A DNA stretch of 64,000 nucleotides from Marinomonas sp. KMM3893 (GTDB taxonomy: Bacteria > Pseudomonadota > Gammaproteobacteria > Pseudomonadales > Marinomonadaceae): assembly GCF_004352855.1 (NCBI RefSeq), contig NZ_SJSC01000001.1, positions 186,001 to 250,000 on the forward strand, read 5' to 3'. A model generated the notes under the pieces. That model searched no databases. It was not told the origin of the DNA and saw nothing but the letters and a program-made list of their open reading frames with translations. A program made the translations under genes and the position numbers. Of this stretch, positions 36,069-45,103 are shown piece after piece. Numbering within the stretch: the first letter of the stretch is position 1; each line of letters opens with the position of its first letter.

Positions 36069-36151
36069 TCATCCGACCTACGGGGGAAATAATCATCCGG
36101 CCTACGAGAAGGAGTCATCCGGCCTACGAGAAGGAGTCATCCGGCGTACGA
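36069..36151 (+). repeat. 22-bp tandem repeat before cydC 3' end
   Basis: TCATCCGGCCTACGAGAAGG plus AG repeats at 36093, 36115 and (partial, CCGGCGTACG) 36137, a period of 22 bases. A diverged relative (TTCATCCGACCTACGG) is at 36069. It lies just beyond the cydC stop codon. Confidence 0.8.
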
Positions 36152-36171
36152 CTGTTGATAAAAGGCGTTGT

Positions 36172-37833
36172 TTATAGCTGGATGACTCTGGCGTTGGCAC
36201 TGAGTGGGCTGGGGATGTGGCTGATGAATAGGAGTAAGTTAGGTTGGTAGTCATGTTGGAGTGCATGGCAGATTGTTTGGATGCTGGCGCTGTCTAGGCC
36301 GTCAAAAGGCTCGTCGAGCAGTAGCACTGGGCGATTTCTTAGCAGCAGCCGAGCCAAAACAAGGCGTTTACGTTGGCCGCCAGACAAGTCTCGCCCTTGA
36401 GCACCAAGTAAAGTATTAAGCCCTTGGGGTAAGTTGCGCGCCCAATCCCCTAGGGCAACGGCGTCGAGTACTTTCCAAAGCGCTTCTTCCGTCGCATTTT
36501 CAGCGCCAAGTTGTAGGTTGGCGAGTAAGGATTGCTGGAAGACGTAAGGGTTTTGAGGCAAATAACTAAGCTGGGATTGGTACATTTCATTGCCGTAAAG
36601 CGGCATTATTACACCATTGATTTGAGCCTGTCCTTCGCTAAGAACATCTCCAGCTAGTGCGGCAAGCAAGGTGGATTTACCACTGCCACTGTGGCCTTGT
36701 AGCCAGACACATTCATTGCCTTCTAGTGTCATGGATACAGTGTTATTACCTAGGTTAGAAGGCGCGTGATAACCACGAAATTGAGTCAGCTTTATGCTTT
36801 TAATGGTAGCTAATGACGCTTGATTCGCCGTACTCTCATTCTGTTGTACCGTATGCAGTTGATTCAAGCGGCGTATACCTACTTGAGATTGCCCTTGTGC
36901 CACAAAAGACTGAGACAAGGGTAAGACCAGTTCATTTACCGCTAAGACACACAGAATGAAAGCCACCAGCCAAGCACCTTGAACGCCTGCAATTAAGCTC
37001 AGTTGTGCGCTATTTTGACTGTCCATTAGGGTATAAAAAACACTGGCAAGAAGCCCTAAGGTAACGCAGTAAGAAGCAAGTCGACCTAGGCTAATGGCTT
37101 GCTGGATTTTCACTTCTGCTTGTTTTTGACGAGCGTCCAATTGCTCTAAACGCTCAGCGTAGGTTTGCCAATGACCGCGGATTGTTAAGGTAATGAGCGC
37201 GGAGAATACACTCACAAACCGACTGCGGCGATGGGTTCCTAAAATCTGTCCGACATGCACATGACGACTAGCGTAACGACCACACATAAGAGGAATAAGC
37301 ACTAGATGGAAGAGCGCGGCAATGCCCATAGGCAAGACTAAAGAGGGCGAGATAATGTACGCCAACACGGTAACGCCAGCGTAAGCAAGTAAAGCATACA
37401 GCCAAGGCAGCATGACCACTAAAGGCCAACGAATAATTTGGTCTAGATCACTGACGAGGCGCTGCAATAAGTCCCCTCGACTTTGCTGATGCAGACTCGC
37501 AGGCGCTTTTGCCACCCGTTGATCCCACACCCATAACCGCAACGTTTTCAATAGCCCAAGCAGGTGTTCATGAGCGGAAACTTGCTCACCATAACGGCCA
37601 GCGGTACGCAAAATGGCCATCAAGCGCACTAGAGCACCTGGGGTAAAATAGTTGAACCCTTGTGCTAGCCCTAAAACGCCAGCAAGACCTGCAGCGGATA
37701 AGAACCAACCAGAAATACCGAGCAATGCCACACCAGCAAGGCTGGCCATAACGCCGAGTAAAAGTGGTATCGCAAAACCCCATGGGTTCGCCAATAACAG
37801 GCGCTTAAGCGATAGCTTGGATACTTTGCTCAT
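36172..37833 (-). CDS. cydC: Heterodimeric ABC exporter subunit CydC
   Basis: CydC forms with CydD an inner-membrane ABC transporter needed to assemble cytochrome bd; in E. coli it exports cysteine and glutathione to the periplasm. The 553-aa protein has an N-terminal six-helix domain (LLLGVMASLAGVALLGISGW) and a C-terminal nucleotide-binding domain with Walker A GHSGSGKST, signature LSGGQRKR and Walker B VLLLDEP. The start overlaps the end of cydD by 29 bases and has a GGAGG ribosome site, so the pair is translationally coupled. It is the last gene of cydA-B-X-D-C. Confidence 0.93.
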   Translation of the reverse strand: MSKVSKLSLKRLLLANPWGFAIPLLLGVMASLAGVALLGISGWFLSAAGLAGVLGLAQGFNYFTPGALVRLMAILRTAGRYGEQVSAHEHLLGLLKTLRLWVWDQRVAKAPASLHQQSRGDLLQRLVSDLDQIIRWPLVVMLPWLYALLAYAGVTVLAYIISPSLVLPMGIAALFHLVLIPLMCGRYASRHVHVGQILGTHRRSRFVSVFSALITLTIRGHWQTYAERLEQLDARQKQAEVKIQQAISLGRLASYCVTLGLLASVFYTLMDSQNSAQLSLIAGVQGAWLVAFILCVLAVNELVLPLSQSFVAQGQSQVGIRRLNQLHTVQQNESTANQASLATIKSIKLTQFRGYHAPSNLGNNTVSMTLEGNECVWLQGHSGSGKSTLLAALAGDVLSEGQAQINGVIMPLYGNEMYQSQLSYLPQNPYVFQQSLLANLQLGAENATEEALWKVLDAVALGDWARNLPQGLNTLLGAQGRDLSGGQRKRLVLARLLLRNRPVLLLDEPFDGLDSASIQTICHALQHDYQPNLLLFISHIPSPLSANARVIQL

Positions 37834-39568
37834 GCAAACCTCCGTGGGTTAAATTCCAATGTCTGTCAGCCCAAGAAATCGGGTGTGTATCGTGGCTGAC
37901 CACTAACAATGTTTTGCCTTTTGAAACGCTATTTAGTGTCTCAAGTACGGCGTTAGCCGTGTCTTCGTCAAGCCCAGAACACGGTTCGTCTAGCAACCAA
38001 ACATCGGCATTGGAGAGCAGCGCCCGAGCAATGGAAAGTCGCTGCATTTGCCCTCCTGATAAGCCGGTTCCTAATTCGGTAAGCTTGGTCTCCAGCCCAG
38101 CCGGTAAGGCCTTAATGAAATCCGCACACTGGCTTTTCTCTAAAGCGGTTTGTATTTCTTGTTCACTTGGAGGCTGTATCCCCAACAATAGATTTTGACG
38201 AATGTTGCCATTTACCCATTCTGGTGTTTGTGGCAACCAGGCCAATCGGCCTCGCCACTGCGCAATATCCAGCGTCGAAAATGGCTCGTGGTAAACAAAA
38301 CATTCGCCTTGATAACCCTTTTCAAACCCCAATAGCAAATGCAGCAAACTGGACTTTCCGACACCAGATTCGCCACTAAGCCAGATACGCTCACCTTCAC
38401 GAATATGATTACTGATCGGCGCTAAACGAGTCCGGCCAGCTTGCTGCCAGCTCAATGCTTGAAAGGTCAACAAGGAGGTAGATTGTGTTTTGACGATCGA
38501 TAAATGCGATTGAATGGCGTCGTCTTTGCTCGCGGTCTGCGTGTCTTGTGTCGGAGTATTGAATATTTCCAATAACGCGGTCGCTGCGGCTTCGGCTTTT
38601 TGTTTGGCGTGATAATCGTTGCCTAATTGGCGCAACGGTAAATAAAACTCTGGCGCGAGTAACAAGAGAAAAAAGGCTTGAGTTAACGTGACCGGTGCCT
38701 GTCCTTTGTCCCAAGGCAATTGCTCTAGCAAACCCAACCCCAGATACAAGGCGATCATCGCGATGGACAAGGAGGCGAATAACTCCAACGTTGCGGTCGA
38801 TAAGAATGCCAAACGCAACACGCCCATGGTCGTTCTTTGATACGCACTGGCGCTGTCCGACAAACGCTGTTTGGCTTGTCCGGTACGACCGAGGCGTTTT
38901 AGTTCTGCCAGCCCTTGGCTTAAATCCATAAACTGGTTTGATAACATGGCCAACACTCGAAACTGTCGACGGTTCGCTTGCGCGGCTTTATGGCCCACAA
39001 AGATCATAAAAATAATCACCAATGGCGCCGTCATCATAAACACCCCAAAGGCAATATAAGAGACAGGCAACACCGCAAGCAAAATAACACAGGGAATCAA
39101 GGACACCATAAACAACTGAGGTTTATAGCGACTGAAATAATCATCGAGGGCGTCGACTTGTTCATAGACTCGTGTCGACAAGGCCGCATCTTCGTCAATT
39201 TTTAAGCGTGAAGGCCCAAGATGAGTCAAATGTGAGAGTAATTTTTTGCGCAGTGTATAGCGAATACTGCGACTGGCTGCGGCACTTAATCGCTCGCGAC
39301 CAAAGCTGGCCAACGCGCGAATAAGCAATGCAGAAAAGGCGATTAACAACAATGAAACAGAAAAAGCGCCGTCGATGACCAAGTCAGAAAAGACATTGGC
39401 CAAAGACCAAGCTTGGGCAACCAAACCGACGGTAAAAAGAATACCCAGCAGCTGAACAAGACGATAACGTTTCGTTTGTCGTTTTGCCCATTCATTAAGA
39501 AACTGCAATTCGGGCGTAGTTAGCCGTGCCTTTCGTGGCGACTTGTGCGCTTTCTCTTGTTTAGACAT
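37805..39568 (-). CDS. cydD: Heterodimeric ABC exporter subunit CydD
   Basis: CydD is the partner of CydC in the cysteine/glutathione exporter required for cytochrome bd maturation. The 587-aa protein has the family opening FLNEWAKRQTKRYRLVQLLG, a membrane domain with about six helices, and a nucleotide-binding domain with Walker A GESGVGKSS, signature LSGGQMQR and Walker B VWLLDEPCSGLD. It begins four bases after the cydX stop codon. The linkage of cydDC directly to cydABX in one operon, rather than at a separate locus as in E. coli, supports its assembly role. Confidence 0.93.
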   Translation of the reverse strand: MSKQEKAHKSPRKARLTTPELQFLNEWAKRQTKRYRLVQLLGILFTVGLVAQAWSLANVFSDLVIDGAFSVSLLLIAFSALLIRALASFGRERLSAAASRSIRYTLRKKLLSHLTHLGPSRLKIDEDAALSTRVYEQVDALDDYFSRYKPQLFMVSLIPCVILLAVLPVSYIAFGVFMMTAPLVIIFMIFVGHKAAQANRRQFRVLAMLSNQFMDLSQGLAELKRLGRTGQAKQRLSDSASAYQRTTMGVLRLAFLSTATLELFASLSIAMIALYLGLGLLEQLPWDKGQAPVTLTQAFFLLLLAPEFYLPLRQLGNDYHAKQKAEAAATALLEIFNTPTQDTQTASKDDAIQSHLSIVKTQSTSLLTFQALSWQQAGRTRLAPISNHIREGERIWLSGESGVGKSSLLHLLLGFEKGYQGECFVYHEPFSTLDIAQWRGRLAWLPQTPEWVNGNIRQNLLLGIQPPSEQEIQTALEKSQCADFIKALPAGLETKLTELGTGLSGGQMQRLSIARALLSNADVWLLDEPCSGLDEDTANAVLETLNSVSKGKTLLVVSHDTHPISWADRHWNLTHGGLHEQSIQAIA

Positions 39569-39572
39569 GCGC

Positions 39573-39683
39573 TTACTTTTGCTCCTCTTCGCCTTCGTAA
39601 CCGCTAAAATCTAGCCAAATCGCGTTTACAATACCGAATGCGCAAGCCAGTAAAACCCCTAGACTCCAAGCAAAATACCACAT
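39573..39683 (-). CDS. cydX: Cytochrome bd oxidase small subunit CydX
   Basis: This very short gene (36 aa) encodes a single-helix membrane subunit that stabilises cytochrome bd and its heme binding. The sequence opens MWYFAWSLGVLLACAFGIVN, then AIWLDFSGYEGEEEQK, matching the CydX/YbgT family (MWYFAWILG type opening, Trp-rich helix and acidic tail). A strong AAGGAG ribosome site is 8 bases upstream. It lies between cydB and cydD, the conserved place. Confidence 0.93.
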   Translation of the reverse strand: MWYFAWSLGVLLACAFGIVNAIWLDFSGYEGEEEQK

Positions 39684-39741
39684 AATACTGTCTCCTTTGT
39701 GGGGCGCTACAGGTGGAGCGCCCCCTTCTTAATGAATGTGC

Positions 39742-40878
39742 TTAATAAAGAGAATGTGCGTTTTTCTCGATATGCTCTTTGCTGATACGACCAAACATCA
39801 CAATGTAAGACCAAATGGTGTAACACAAGATAATCGGCACAAAGATACACGCGGCGATAAACATGATTTGCAAGGTGTGTTGACTAGAAGTCGCATCCCA
39901 CATAGTCAAACTCATGCTAGGAAAAGTAGACGATGGCATTAGGAATGGGAACATAGACCCACCTGCAGTGACAATAATACCCACGATACCCAAAGAGGAA
40001 CTTAAGAAAGCCAAGGCGCCTTTGTTCACACGACTCGCAAACGCAGCAACCAACAAACCTAATACACCCAATACAGGAGCCAGCATTAATAAAGGCACCT
40101 TATCGTAGTTCGCCAACCAAGCGCCTGGCTCAATAGACACTTCTTTCATCAATGGAGTAAGGACTTGACCACCATCGATGGCACTCGTAATGACGTACCC
40201 TTGGATACCATACGCTAACCACACACCCGCTAAGATGAACAACACAGCGCCAAGTAATGAGGTCACTATGGTGGCTTTGCGAACGCGTTTCAGCAAGTCC
40301 CCTTCTGTTTTCATCTGCAACCAAGCACCACCTTGGGTAATGATCATCATCAGACTCACCAAGCCACACAAAATAGCGAAGGGATTCAATAGCCCAAAGA
40401 AAGAACCGGTGTAATCTACACGCAAGAACTCGTCAAATTGGAATGGCACACCTTGTAGTAGGTTACCAAAGGCCACACCAAAGATAATAGGTGGCACGAT
40501 AGAACCAAAACCTATGCATAAATCCCAGTTTCTTTTCCAACGAGGCGAGTCAATTTTCGAGCGGTAATCAAAGCCAATTGGGCGAAACCACATCGCGGCT
40601 AAGGTCAAGATCATCGCCATATAAAACCCTGAGAACGAAGCCGCATACACCACAGGCCAAGCCGCAAATAACGCCCCGCCCGCCGTAATAAACCATACTT
40701 GGTTACCGTCCCAGTGAGGGGCCATGGAGTTAATCATCACGCGGCGTTCGCTGTCATCACGAGTGATAATATTGACCAAGCTACCCACGCCCATATCAAA
40801 ACCGTCGGTGATGGCAAAGCCAATCAATAGCACTCCGACCAATACCCACCAGATTAATTTTAAGACATCATAATCCAT
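39742..40878 (-). CDS. cydB: Cytochrome bd ubiquinol oxidase subunit II
   Basis: CydB is the second large subunit of the quinol:oxygen oxidoreductase that works at low oxygen tension. The 378-aa protein (E. coli 379 aa) has about nine membrane helices and the family motifs ITDGFDMGVGSLV, PHWDGNQVWFITAGGALFAAWP and FDYRSKIDSPRWKRNWD. One base separates its start from the cydA stop codon. CydB contacts CydA to form the heme-bearing heterodimer but holds no heme ligands itself. Confidence 0.97.
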   Translation of the reverse strand: MDYDVLKLIWWVLVGVLLIGFAITDGFDMGVGSLVNIITRDDSERRVMINSMAPHWDGNQVWFITAGGALFAAWPVVYAASFSGFYMAMILTLAAMWFRPIGFDYRSKIDSPRWKRNWDLCIGFGSIVPPIIFGVAFGNLLQGVPFQFDEFLRVDYTGSFFGLLNPFAILCGLVSLMMIITQGGAWLQMKTEGDLLKRVRKATIVTSLLGAVLFILAGVWLAYGIQGYVITSAIDGGQVLTPLMKEVSIEPGAWLANYDKVPLLMLAPVLGVLGLLVAAFASRVNKGALAFLSSSLGIVGIIVTAGGSMFPFLMPSSTFPSMSLTMWDATSSQHTLQIMFIAACIFVPIILCYTIWSYIVMFGRISKEHIEKNAHSLY

Positions 40879-40879
40879 G

Positions 40880-42457
40880 TTAAATCTCCTGCGATTTTAT
40901 CTGAGCCGTTTCGTTTTCAAGTGCATAACGACCGGTGTGCAAGCTAGAAGGACCCTGTTTAGAGAAACGAATCATGAGATACATTTCTGCGATCAAGAAG
41001 GCGGTGTAAAGTAACGTAATGCCGATAATAGTGGTCCAAAGCTCGCCTTCTGTTAAACCAGAAGCGGCTAAGTTCACAGGCAATATTTCACCAATCGCCC
41101 ATGGCTGACGACCATATTCAGCAACCAACCAACCTGCTTCACATGCAATCCAAGGAACCGGCAAACTAAATAGAATCACTTTCAAGAACCAACGGTTCTG
41201 ACCAATTCGACGGCGTGCGTTTTGGTAGAAAGCGGCGGCAAAAATCAGCAACATAAAGAAGCCAAGACCGACCATGATTCGGAAAGAGAAGAAGATAGGC
41301 GCCACATGCGGAATGCTGTATTCCACGGTTTGATCTATTTGAGCCGCCGTGACGTTGTTCATGTCGTCGGCAAAGGTTTTTACCAACAAGCCATAACCTA
41401 GGTCCCCTTTCACTTTTTCGAAATCGGCTTTCACTTGAGGATCTGTTGATCCATCACGCAATTTCTGAAGCAGCTGGTTCGCATAGATGCCGTTGATAAT
41501 ACGCTGACGGTTTTGCTCTTTAAGCTGATCAATACCAGTCACTTGTTTGTCCAGCGAGCGAGTGGCGATCAAGCCGAGGGCACCGGGAATTTTAATCGCG
41601 TATTCGGTTTTTTCAATGTCTTGATTCGGAAGACCGATCAAGGTGAAATCCGCAGGCGCTTGCTGTGTGTCCCATTCGGCCTCAATGGCGGCCATTTTCA
41701 CTTTTTGAACATCGCCAATTTCATAACCAGACTCATCACCCAATAAGATTACACTTAATGTGGCGGCTAAACCGAAGGCTGAAGCAATAGCGAAAGAACG
41801 ACGAGCAAAAGCCAGGTCACGACCTTTTAGCAAATAATAACTTGAGATCGCTAAGACAAACATCGCGCCAGTACAGTAACCCGCTGACACAGTGTGAACA
41901 AATTTCACCTGAGCCACTGGGTTAAATAACAAAGCACTAAAGTCGACCAATTCCATGCGCATGGTTTCATAATTGAATTCAGAGCCCACTGGGTTTTGCA
42001 TCCAACCATTGGCAATCAAAATCCACAAGGCCGACATATTAGAGGCGAAAGCCACCAACCAAGTCACCGCCAAATGTTTGGCTTTGCTTAAACGGTCCCA
42101 ACCGAAAAAGAACAGCCCCACTAAAGTAGATTCTAGGAAGAAGGCCATTAACCCTTCTATCGCCAGCGGCGCACCAAAAATATCCCCGACATAATGGGAG
42201 AAATAAGACCAGTTGGTACCAAACTGGAACTCCATAGTAAGACCTGTCGACACGCCCAGGGCAAAGTTAATACCAAATAACTTACCCCAAAATTTCACCA
42301 TGTCTTTATAAACTTGCTTGCCTGTGATGACGTAAACCGACTCCATAATGGCAAGAATAAAAGATAACCCGAGTGTTAAAGGAATAAACAAAAAGTGGTA
42401 CAAAGCAGTTAGAGCAAACTGGAACCTCGATAAGTCCACTACCGTTTCATTGATCAT
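40880..42457 (-). CDS. cydA: Cytochrome bd ubiquinol oxidase subunit I
   Basis: CydA carries hemes b558, b595 and d and oxidises ubiquinol. The start was placed at the ATG at 42457 (525 aa; E. coli 522 aa), because the 16 codons upstream are not family-like. The heme ligand His near residue 19 ([16 protein letters not shown]), the second His in FVHTVSAGY and the quinol-site [13 protein letters not shown] are visible. The long periplasmic Q-loop includes the typical GLPNQD ... [11 protein letters not shown] segment, which puts it in the long Q-loop type of E. coli CydA. It is the first gene of the cyd operon. A possible FNR/Anr-like site lies about 155 bases upstream. Confidence 0.96.
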   Translation of the reverse strand: MINETVVDLSRFQFALTALYHFLFIPLTLGLSFILAIMESVYVITGKQVYKDMVKFWGKLFGINFALGVSTGLTMEFQFGTNWSYFSHYVGDIFGAPLAIEGLMAFFLESTLVGLFFFGWDRLSKAKHLAVTWLVAFASNMSALWILIANGWMQNPVGSEFNYETMRMELVDFSALLFNPVAQVKFVHTVSAGYCTGAMFVLAISSYYLLKGRDLAFARRSFAIASAFGLAATLSVILLGDESGYEIGDVQKVKMAAIEAEWDTQQAPADFTLIGLPNQDIEKTEYAIKIPGALGLIATRSLDKQVTGIDQLKEQNRQRIINGIYANQLLQKLRDGSTDPQVKADFEKVKGDLGYGLLVKTFADDMNNVTAAQIDQTVEYSIPHVAPIFFSFRIMVGLGFFMLLIFAAAFYQNARRRIGQNRWFLKVILFSLPVPWIACEAGWLVAEYGRQPWAIGEILPVNLAASGLTEGELWTTIIGITLLYTAFLIAEMYLMIRFSKQGPSSLHTGRYALENETAQIKSQEI

Positions 42458-42608
42458 AATGACTTCAACCCATTCACTTGATTGAGAAAAGACGTTCACA
42501 GGCACTTTTCTTTAAACTCAATGCTCTTGTTGTTTTACGTCCGCCGCCGCTCCAGCCATTGGAGCTAACTATAAGCGTGAATTATGAGTGAGCTTGTCTT
42601 TAGAAACA

Positions 42609-42622
42609 TTGCGTTAGATCAA
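42609..42622 (-). promoter_or_regulatory. Possible FNR/Anr-like site upstream of cydA
   Basis: On the minus strand the sequence reads TTGATCTAACGCAA: one perfect half-site (TTGAT) and a poor second half (CGCAA for ATCAA). The position and the known low-oxygen control of cyd operons make it plausible, but the match is only partial. A perfect 10-bp palindrome GACCTAGGTC is also present at 42670-42679. Confidence 0.3.
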
Positions 42623-42752
42623 GAGAAAGACAGAGAAAACCATTCAATGGTGTTTGGACACTTTTTATAGACCTAGGTCAAATAACCGTAGGCCATGCGA
42701 TAAGTTCGTGATTTGGTTGGTTTTATAACAGCCTGTTGTGATGGTGGGTTCT

Positions 42753-43337
42753 TTAAAAAGGGTATTGAGTGAACATGTCCTCGATCATCTGATCAAGCGG
42801 CGCTTCTTGTCCGTAGGTTTTTGCGTATACTCGCAAACCAGAAATTTGGATTTGTATGTAACGGGCTAATTCTCTCGGTGTTTGGTTTTGTTTCACTTCA
42901 CCTAATGCTTGAGCGTCTGCAATTAACAAAGCAAATTCTGTTTCTATTTGTTTGAGTGAATTTTTTGCTTCTTCTAATAACTCAGCATTGTCTTCGGTTA
43001 ATTCAGCGACGGTTTTCGCCAACATACACATACCATTCGGCGCCTTGGTTTGTGAGTCAATCACCAGCATTTTGACAAAGCTTTGCAGCGCACTAATCGG
43101 CGATGAGGTTTCACGTCGGCAAGCATGTAAGGCAGCGATTCCCTGCTGCGTGTAACATTTCAACGCTTCTTTAAACAAGCCTTCTTTGCTACCAAAAGTC
43201 GCATAAATACTGCCTGGTCGCATATCAATTACGTCCTGGAGGTTACGCATTGAGGTGGCATGAAACCCCTTTTCCCAATACAAATCAGTCGCTTTATTCA
43301 CCACCTGATCGCGGTCAAACTTGGCATTTTTTCTCAT
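42753..43337 (-). CDS. TetR-family transcriptional repressor
   Basis: This 194-aa repressor has an N-terminal helix-turn-helix (about residues 8-55: KFDRDQVVNKATDLYWEKGF, then ATSMRNLQDVIDMRPGSIYATFGSKEGL), followed by a helical ligand-binding domain. The layout is like the NemR/AcrR-type regulators. The ATG at 43337 was preferred over a GTG two codons upstream because AGAAGAG is spaced correctly for the ATG only. It is divergent from an AhpD/CMD-like gene. Two TTGAAC...GTTCAA-type palindromes lie between them, so it probably represses both genes. Confidence 0.92.
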   Translation of the reverse strand: MRKNAKFDRDQVVNKATDLYWEKGFHATSMRNLQDVIDMRPGSIYATFGSKEGLFKEALKCYTQQGIAALHACRRETSSPISALQSFVKMLVIDSQTKAPNGMCMLAKTVAELTEDNAELLEEAKNSLKQIETEFALLIADAQALGEVKQNQTPRELARYIQIQISGLRVYAKTYGQEAPLDQMIEDMFTQYPF

Positions 43338-43362
43338 TGTCACTCTTCTATAAAAAAACTTT

Positions 43363-43401
43363 TTGAACGATCGCTCAATTTTAACTTGAACGAACGTTCA
43401 A
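43363..43401. promoter_or_regulatory. Two TetR-type operator palindromes
   Basis: TTGAACGATCGCTCAA (43363-43378) and TTGAACGAACGTTCAA (43386-43401) are two near-perfect 16-bp palindromes with the shared pattern TTGA-CG-nn-CG-TCAA. Their centres are 23 bases apart, about two helical turns. They sit in the 144-base gap between the divergent TetR and CMD-like genes and are the likely operators. Confidence 0.8.
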
Positions 43402-43481
43402 AACCACTTATTATTCGTTTTATTGAAAACAAGGCCGAACAATCAGCCACCAAAATCATCCACTGTTTAATAGGATATACC

Positions 43482-44033
43482 ATGAGCGAATTTACCATCC
43501 ATACTCTAGAAAGCGCACCAGAAGCGAGCAAAGAAGCCGTTGAGGCCTCTATAAAAGGCAATGGTTTTTTACCTGGTTTACACGGTGTAATGGCGGAAGC
43601 ACCAGGGCTACTTGAAGGCTATCAGGTGTTGCACAAACTGTTCACCGAGTCTTCTTTCAACGCAGAAGAACTGACCGTTGTTTGGCAAACCATTAACGTT
43701 GAACATGCTTGCCATTACTGTGTTCCTGCCCATACCGGCATTGCGCATATGATGAAAGTAGACCCAGCATTAACCGAAGCATTGCGTAATCAAGAAGCCA
43801 TGCCAACAGAGAAATTACAAGTGCTGCATGAAACCACATTGGCGATGACTCGCAATCGTGGTTTCCTAACTCAAGAAGAAATAACACGCTTCTTTGAAGC
43901 GGGTTATGCTCAGCGTCAATTGCTGGAAATTGTTTTAGGTCTATCTCAAAAAGTAATGAGTAATTACACAAACCATCTAGCAGAAACGCCTGTTGATTCT
44001 GTCTTTGAAAAGTTCGCTTGGCAGCCTAAATAA
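43482..44033 (+). CDS. AhpD/carboxymuconolactone-decarboxylase-like protein
   Basis: This 183-aa helical protein of the AhpD-like superfamily has the redox motif NVEHACHYCVPAHTGIAHMM (E-x2-C-x2-C-x3-H), as in alkylhydroperoxidase AhpD. A peroxidase or disulfide-reductase role is likely. The longer open frame upstream runs through the operator region and was rejected. The ATG at 43482 has a TAGGA ribosome site and begins a sequence that fits the family. Control by the divergent TetR repressor suggests induction by an electrophile or oxidant (inference). A strong terminator follows. Confidence 0.85.
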   Translation: MSEFTIHTLESAPEASKEAVEASIKGNGFLPGLHGVMAEAPGLLEGYQVLHKLFTESSFNAEELTVVWQTINVEHACHYCVPAHTGIAHMMKVDPALTEALRNQEAMPTEKLQVLHETTLAMTRNRGFLTQEEITRFFEAGYAQRQLLEIVLGLSQKVMSNYTNHLAETPVDSVFEKFAWQPK

Positions 44034-44083
44034 ACGACCTACTGCACGCCCAAAAAACGTGCTTTCTAGCGCAAAAACACAAT

Positions 44084-44115
44084 GTACCTCCTAACCATTA
44101 GGGGGTATTTTTTTA
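44084..44115 (+). terminator. Terminator after the CMD-like gene
   Basis: Arms TACCTCCTAA and TTAGGGGGTA, with a 3-base loop and one G-T pair, are followed by TTTTTTT. The rest of the 369-base gap to 44402 is AT-rich and holds no gene. Confidence 0.85.
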
Positions 44116-44402
44116 TCTTTTCTTTGTCATAAAAAAACCATTATTTAATTTGCTATTTTCGCTTTTCCTAACGCCATAAAATCACGATAAACACGACTTA
44201 CCCCAGCACTGCCTTTTTAGGCCAATCACGCCATAAAGACTGCGCTTCAGCGCTATTTTACTGATTTGATTTTTCAATATAGAGTTGAAGAATTAATCGA
44301 TTTTTTGGTACAAAAAACGGCGAGAAAAAGCGTAAATATGTGTCAAAGTGTGTGTAAAAAATGTACTATTATGTAAAGGTATTACATTGTAGGTAGAGTT
44401 CT

Positions 44403-44999
44403 ATGAGCATTGAAGATTCAGCAAATAAGCACATCGAGTTTTTAAGCCAAAATAGCTACAGCCCACTACTGTATGTTGTGAATCACTATAATTTATTACT
44501 CATTAATTATAAGACACTTAATGGCATAACAAATTACGAATTCATTAATCAGTTCATGCAAGAGCAAGATCACCAAGGACTCGTCATTTTTGATGTTCCT
44601 AAAGACGGTGATATCTTAGCGCTTAAAGAATGGCCTAATCTCAAAGGCATTTTTTATGACGATGCTGATGAAGCTTTGTTTCAAAAAGGTTTTGAAGCCA
44701 TCAACAGTGGAGAGTTATGGTTTCCTAGAGCGGTAACGGATTGTTGGATGCGACAAATGCTTCACCATGAGCAACAAAGTATGTTGCGCTCTAATAACCT
44801 TACTCGTAAAGAAGTGAAAGTACTAAACCTGCTTTTCTCTGGTTTAGAATCCAGCGCTATTGCCGACAATCTTTTTATCAGTGAAGCGACCGTTCGGGTC
44901 CATCTGCACAAAATCTACCACAAAATTGAAGTGAAAAATAAACAACAAGCACGAGAATGGTGCAAACAAAATCTCAGTAAGTTTAACAACGAACCTTGA
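44403..44999 (+). CDS. CsgD-like LuxR-family regulator
   Basis: This 198-aa transcription regulator has a C-terminal LuxR/FixJ-type helix-turn-helix (about residues 136-195: LTRKEVKVLNLLFSGLESSA, ISEATVRVHLHKIYHKIEVK). An N-terminal pseudo-receiver domain resembles CsgD: the middle segment WPNLKGIFYDDADEALFQKG and SGELWFPRAV lines up with the CsgD stretch of the same length. CsgD proteins switch on curli, cellulose and other biofilm genes in Enterobacterales. The gene lies next to, and converges on, the chaperone-usher pilus operon, so it is a likely regulator of that operon. It is not a canonical phosphorylated receiver. Confidence 0.82.
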   Translation: MSIEDSANKHIEFLSQNSYSPLLYVVNHYNLLLINYKTLNGITNYEFINQFMQEQDHQGLVIFDVPKDGDILALKEWPNLKGIFYDDADEALFQKGFEAINSGELWFPRAVTDCWMRQMLHHEQQSMLRSNNLTRKEVKVLNLLFSGLESSAIADNLFISEATVRVHLHKIYHKIEVKNKQQAREWCKQNLSKFNNEP

Positions 45000-45103
45000 T
45001 AAGGTTCCTGCCAATAACGCAGGGTTCAACGGTTATTCCGCTATTTTTTCTGCTTTTCAGATCTCATTCCGTTGTCTATTTTAGAGTTCTATTTTTTATT
45101 TAT

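Noticed and set aside
42670-42679. GACCTAGGTC palindrome upstream of cydA as an operator
   Set aside because: Perfect but only 10 bp; such palindromes are common by chance and no known regulator motif fits.
43260-43481. 74-codon extension of the AhpD-like gene
   Set aside because: It would run across the tetR start and both operator palindromes and is not like the family.
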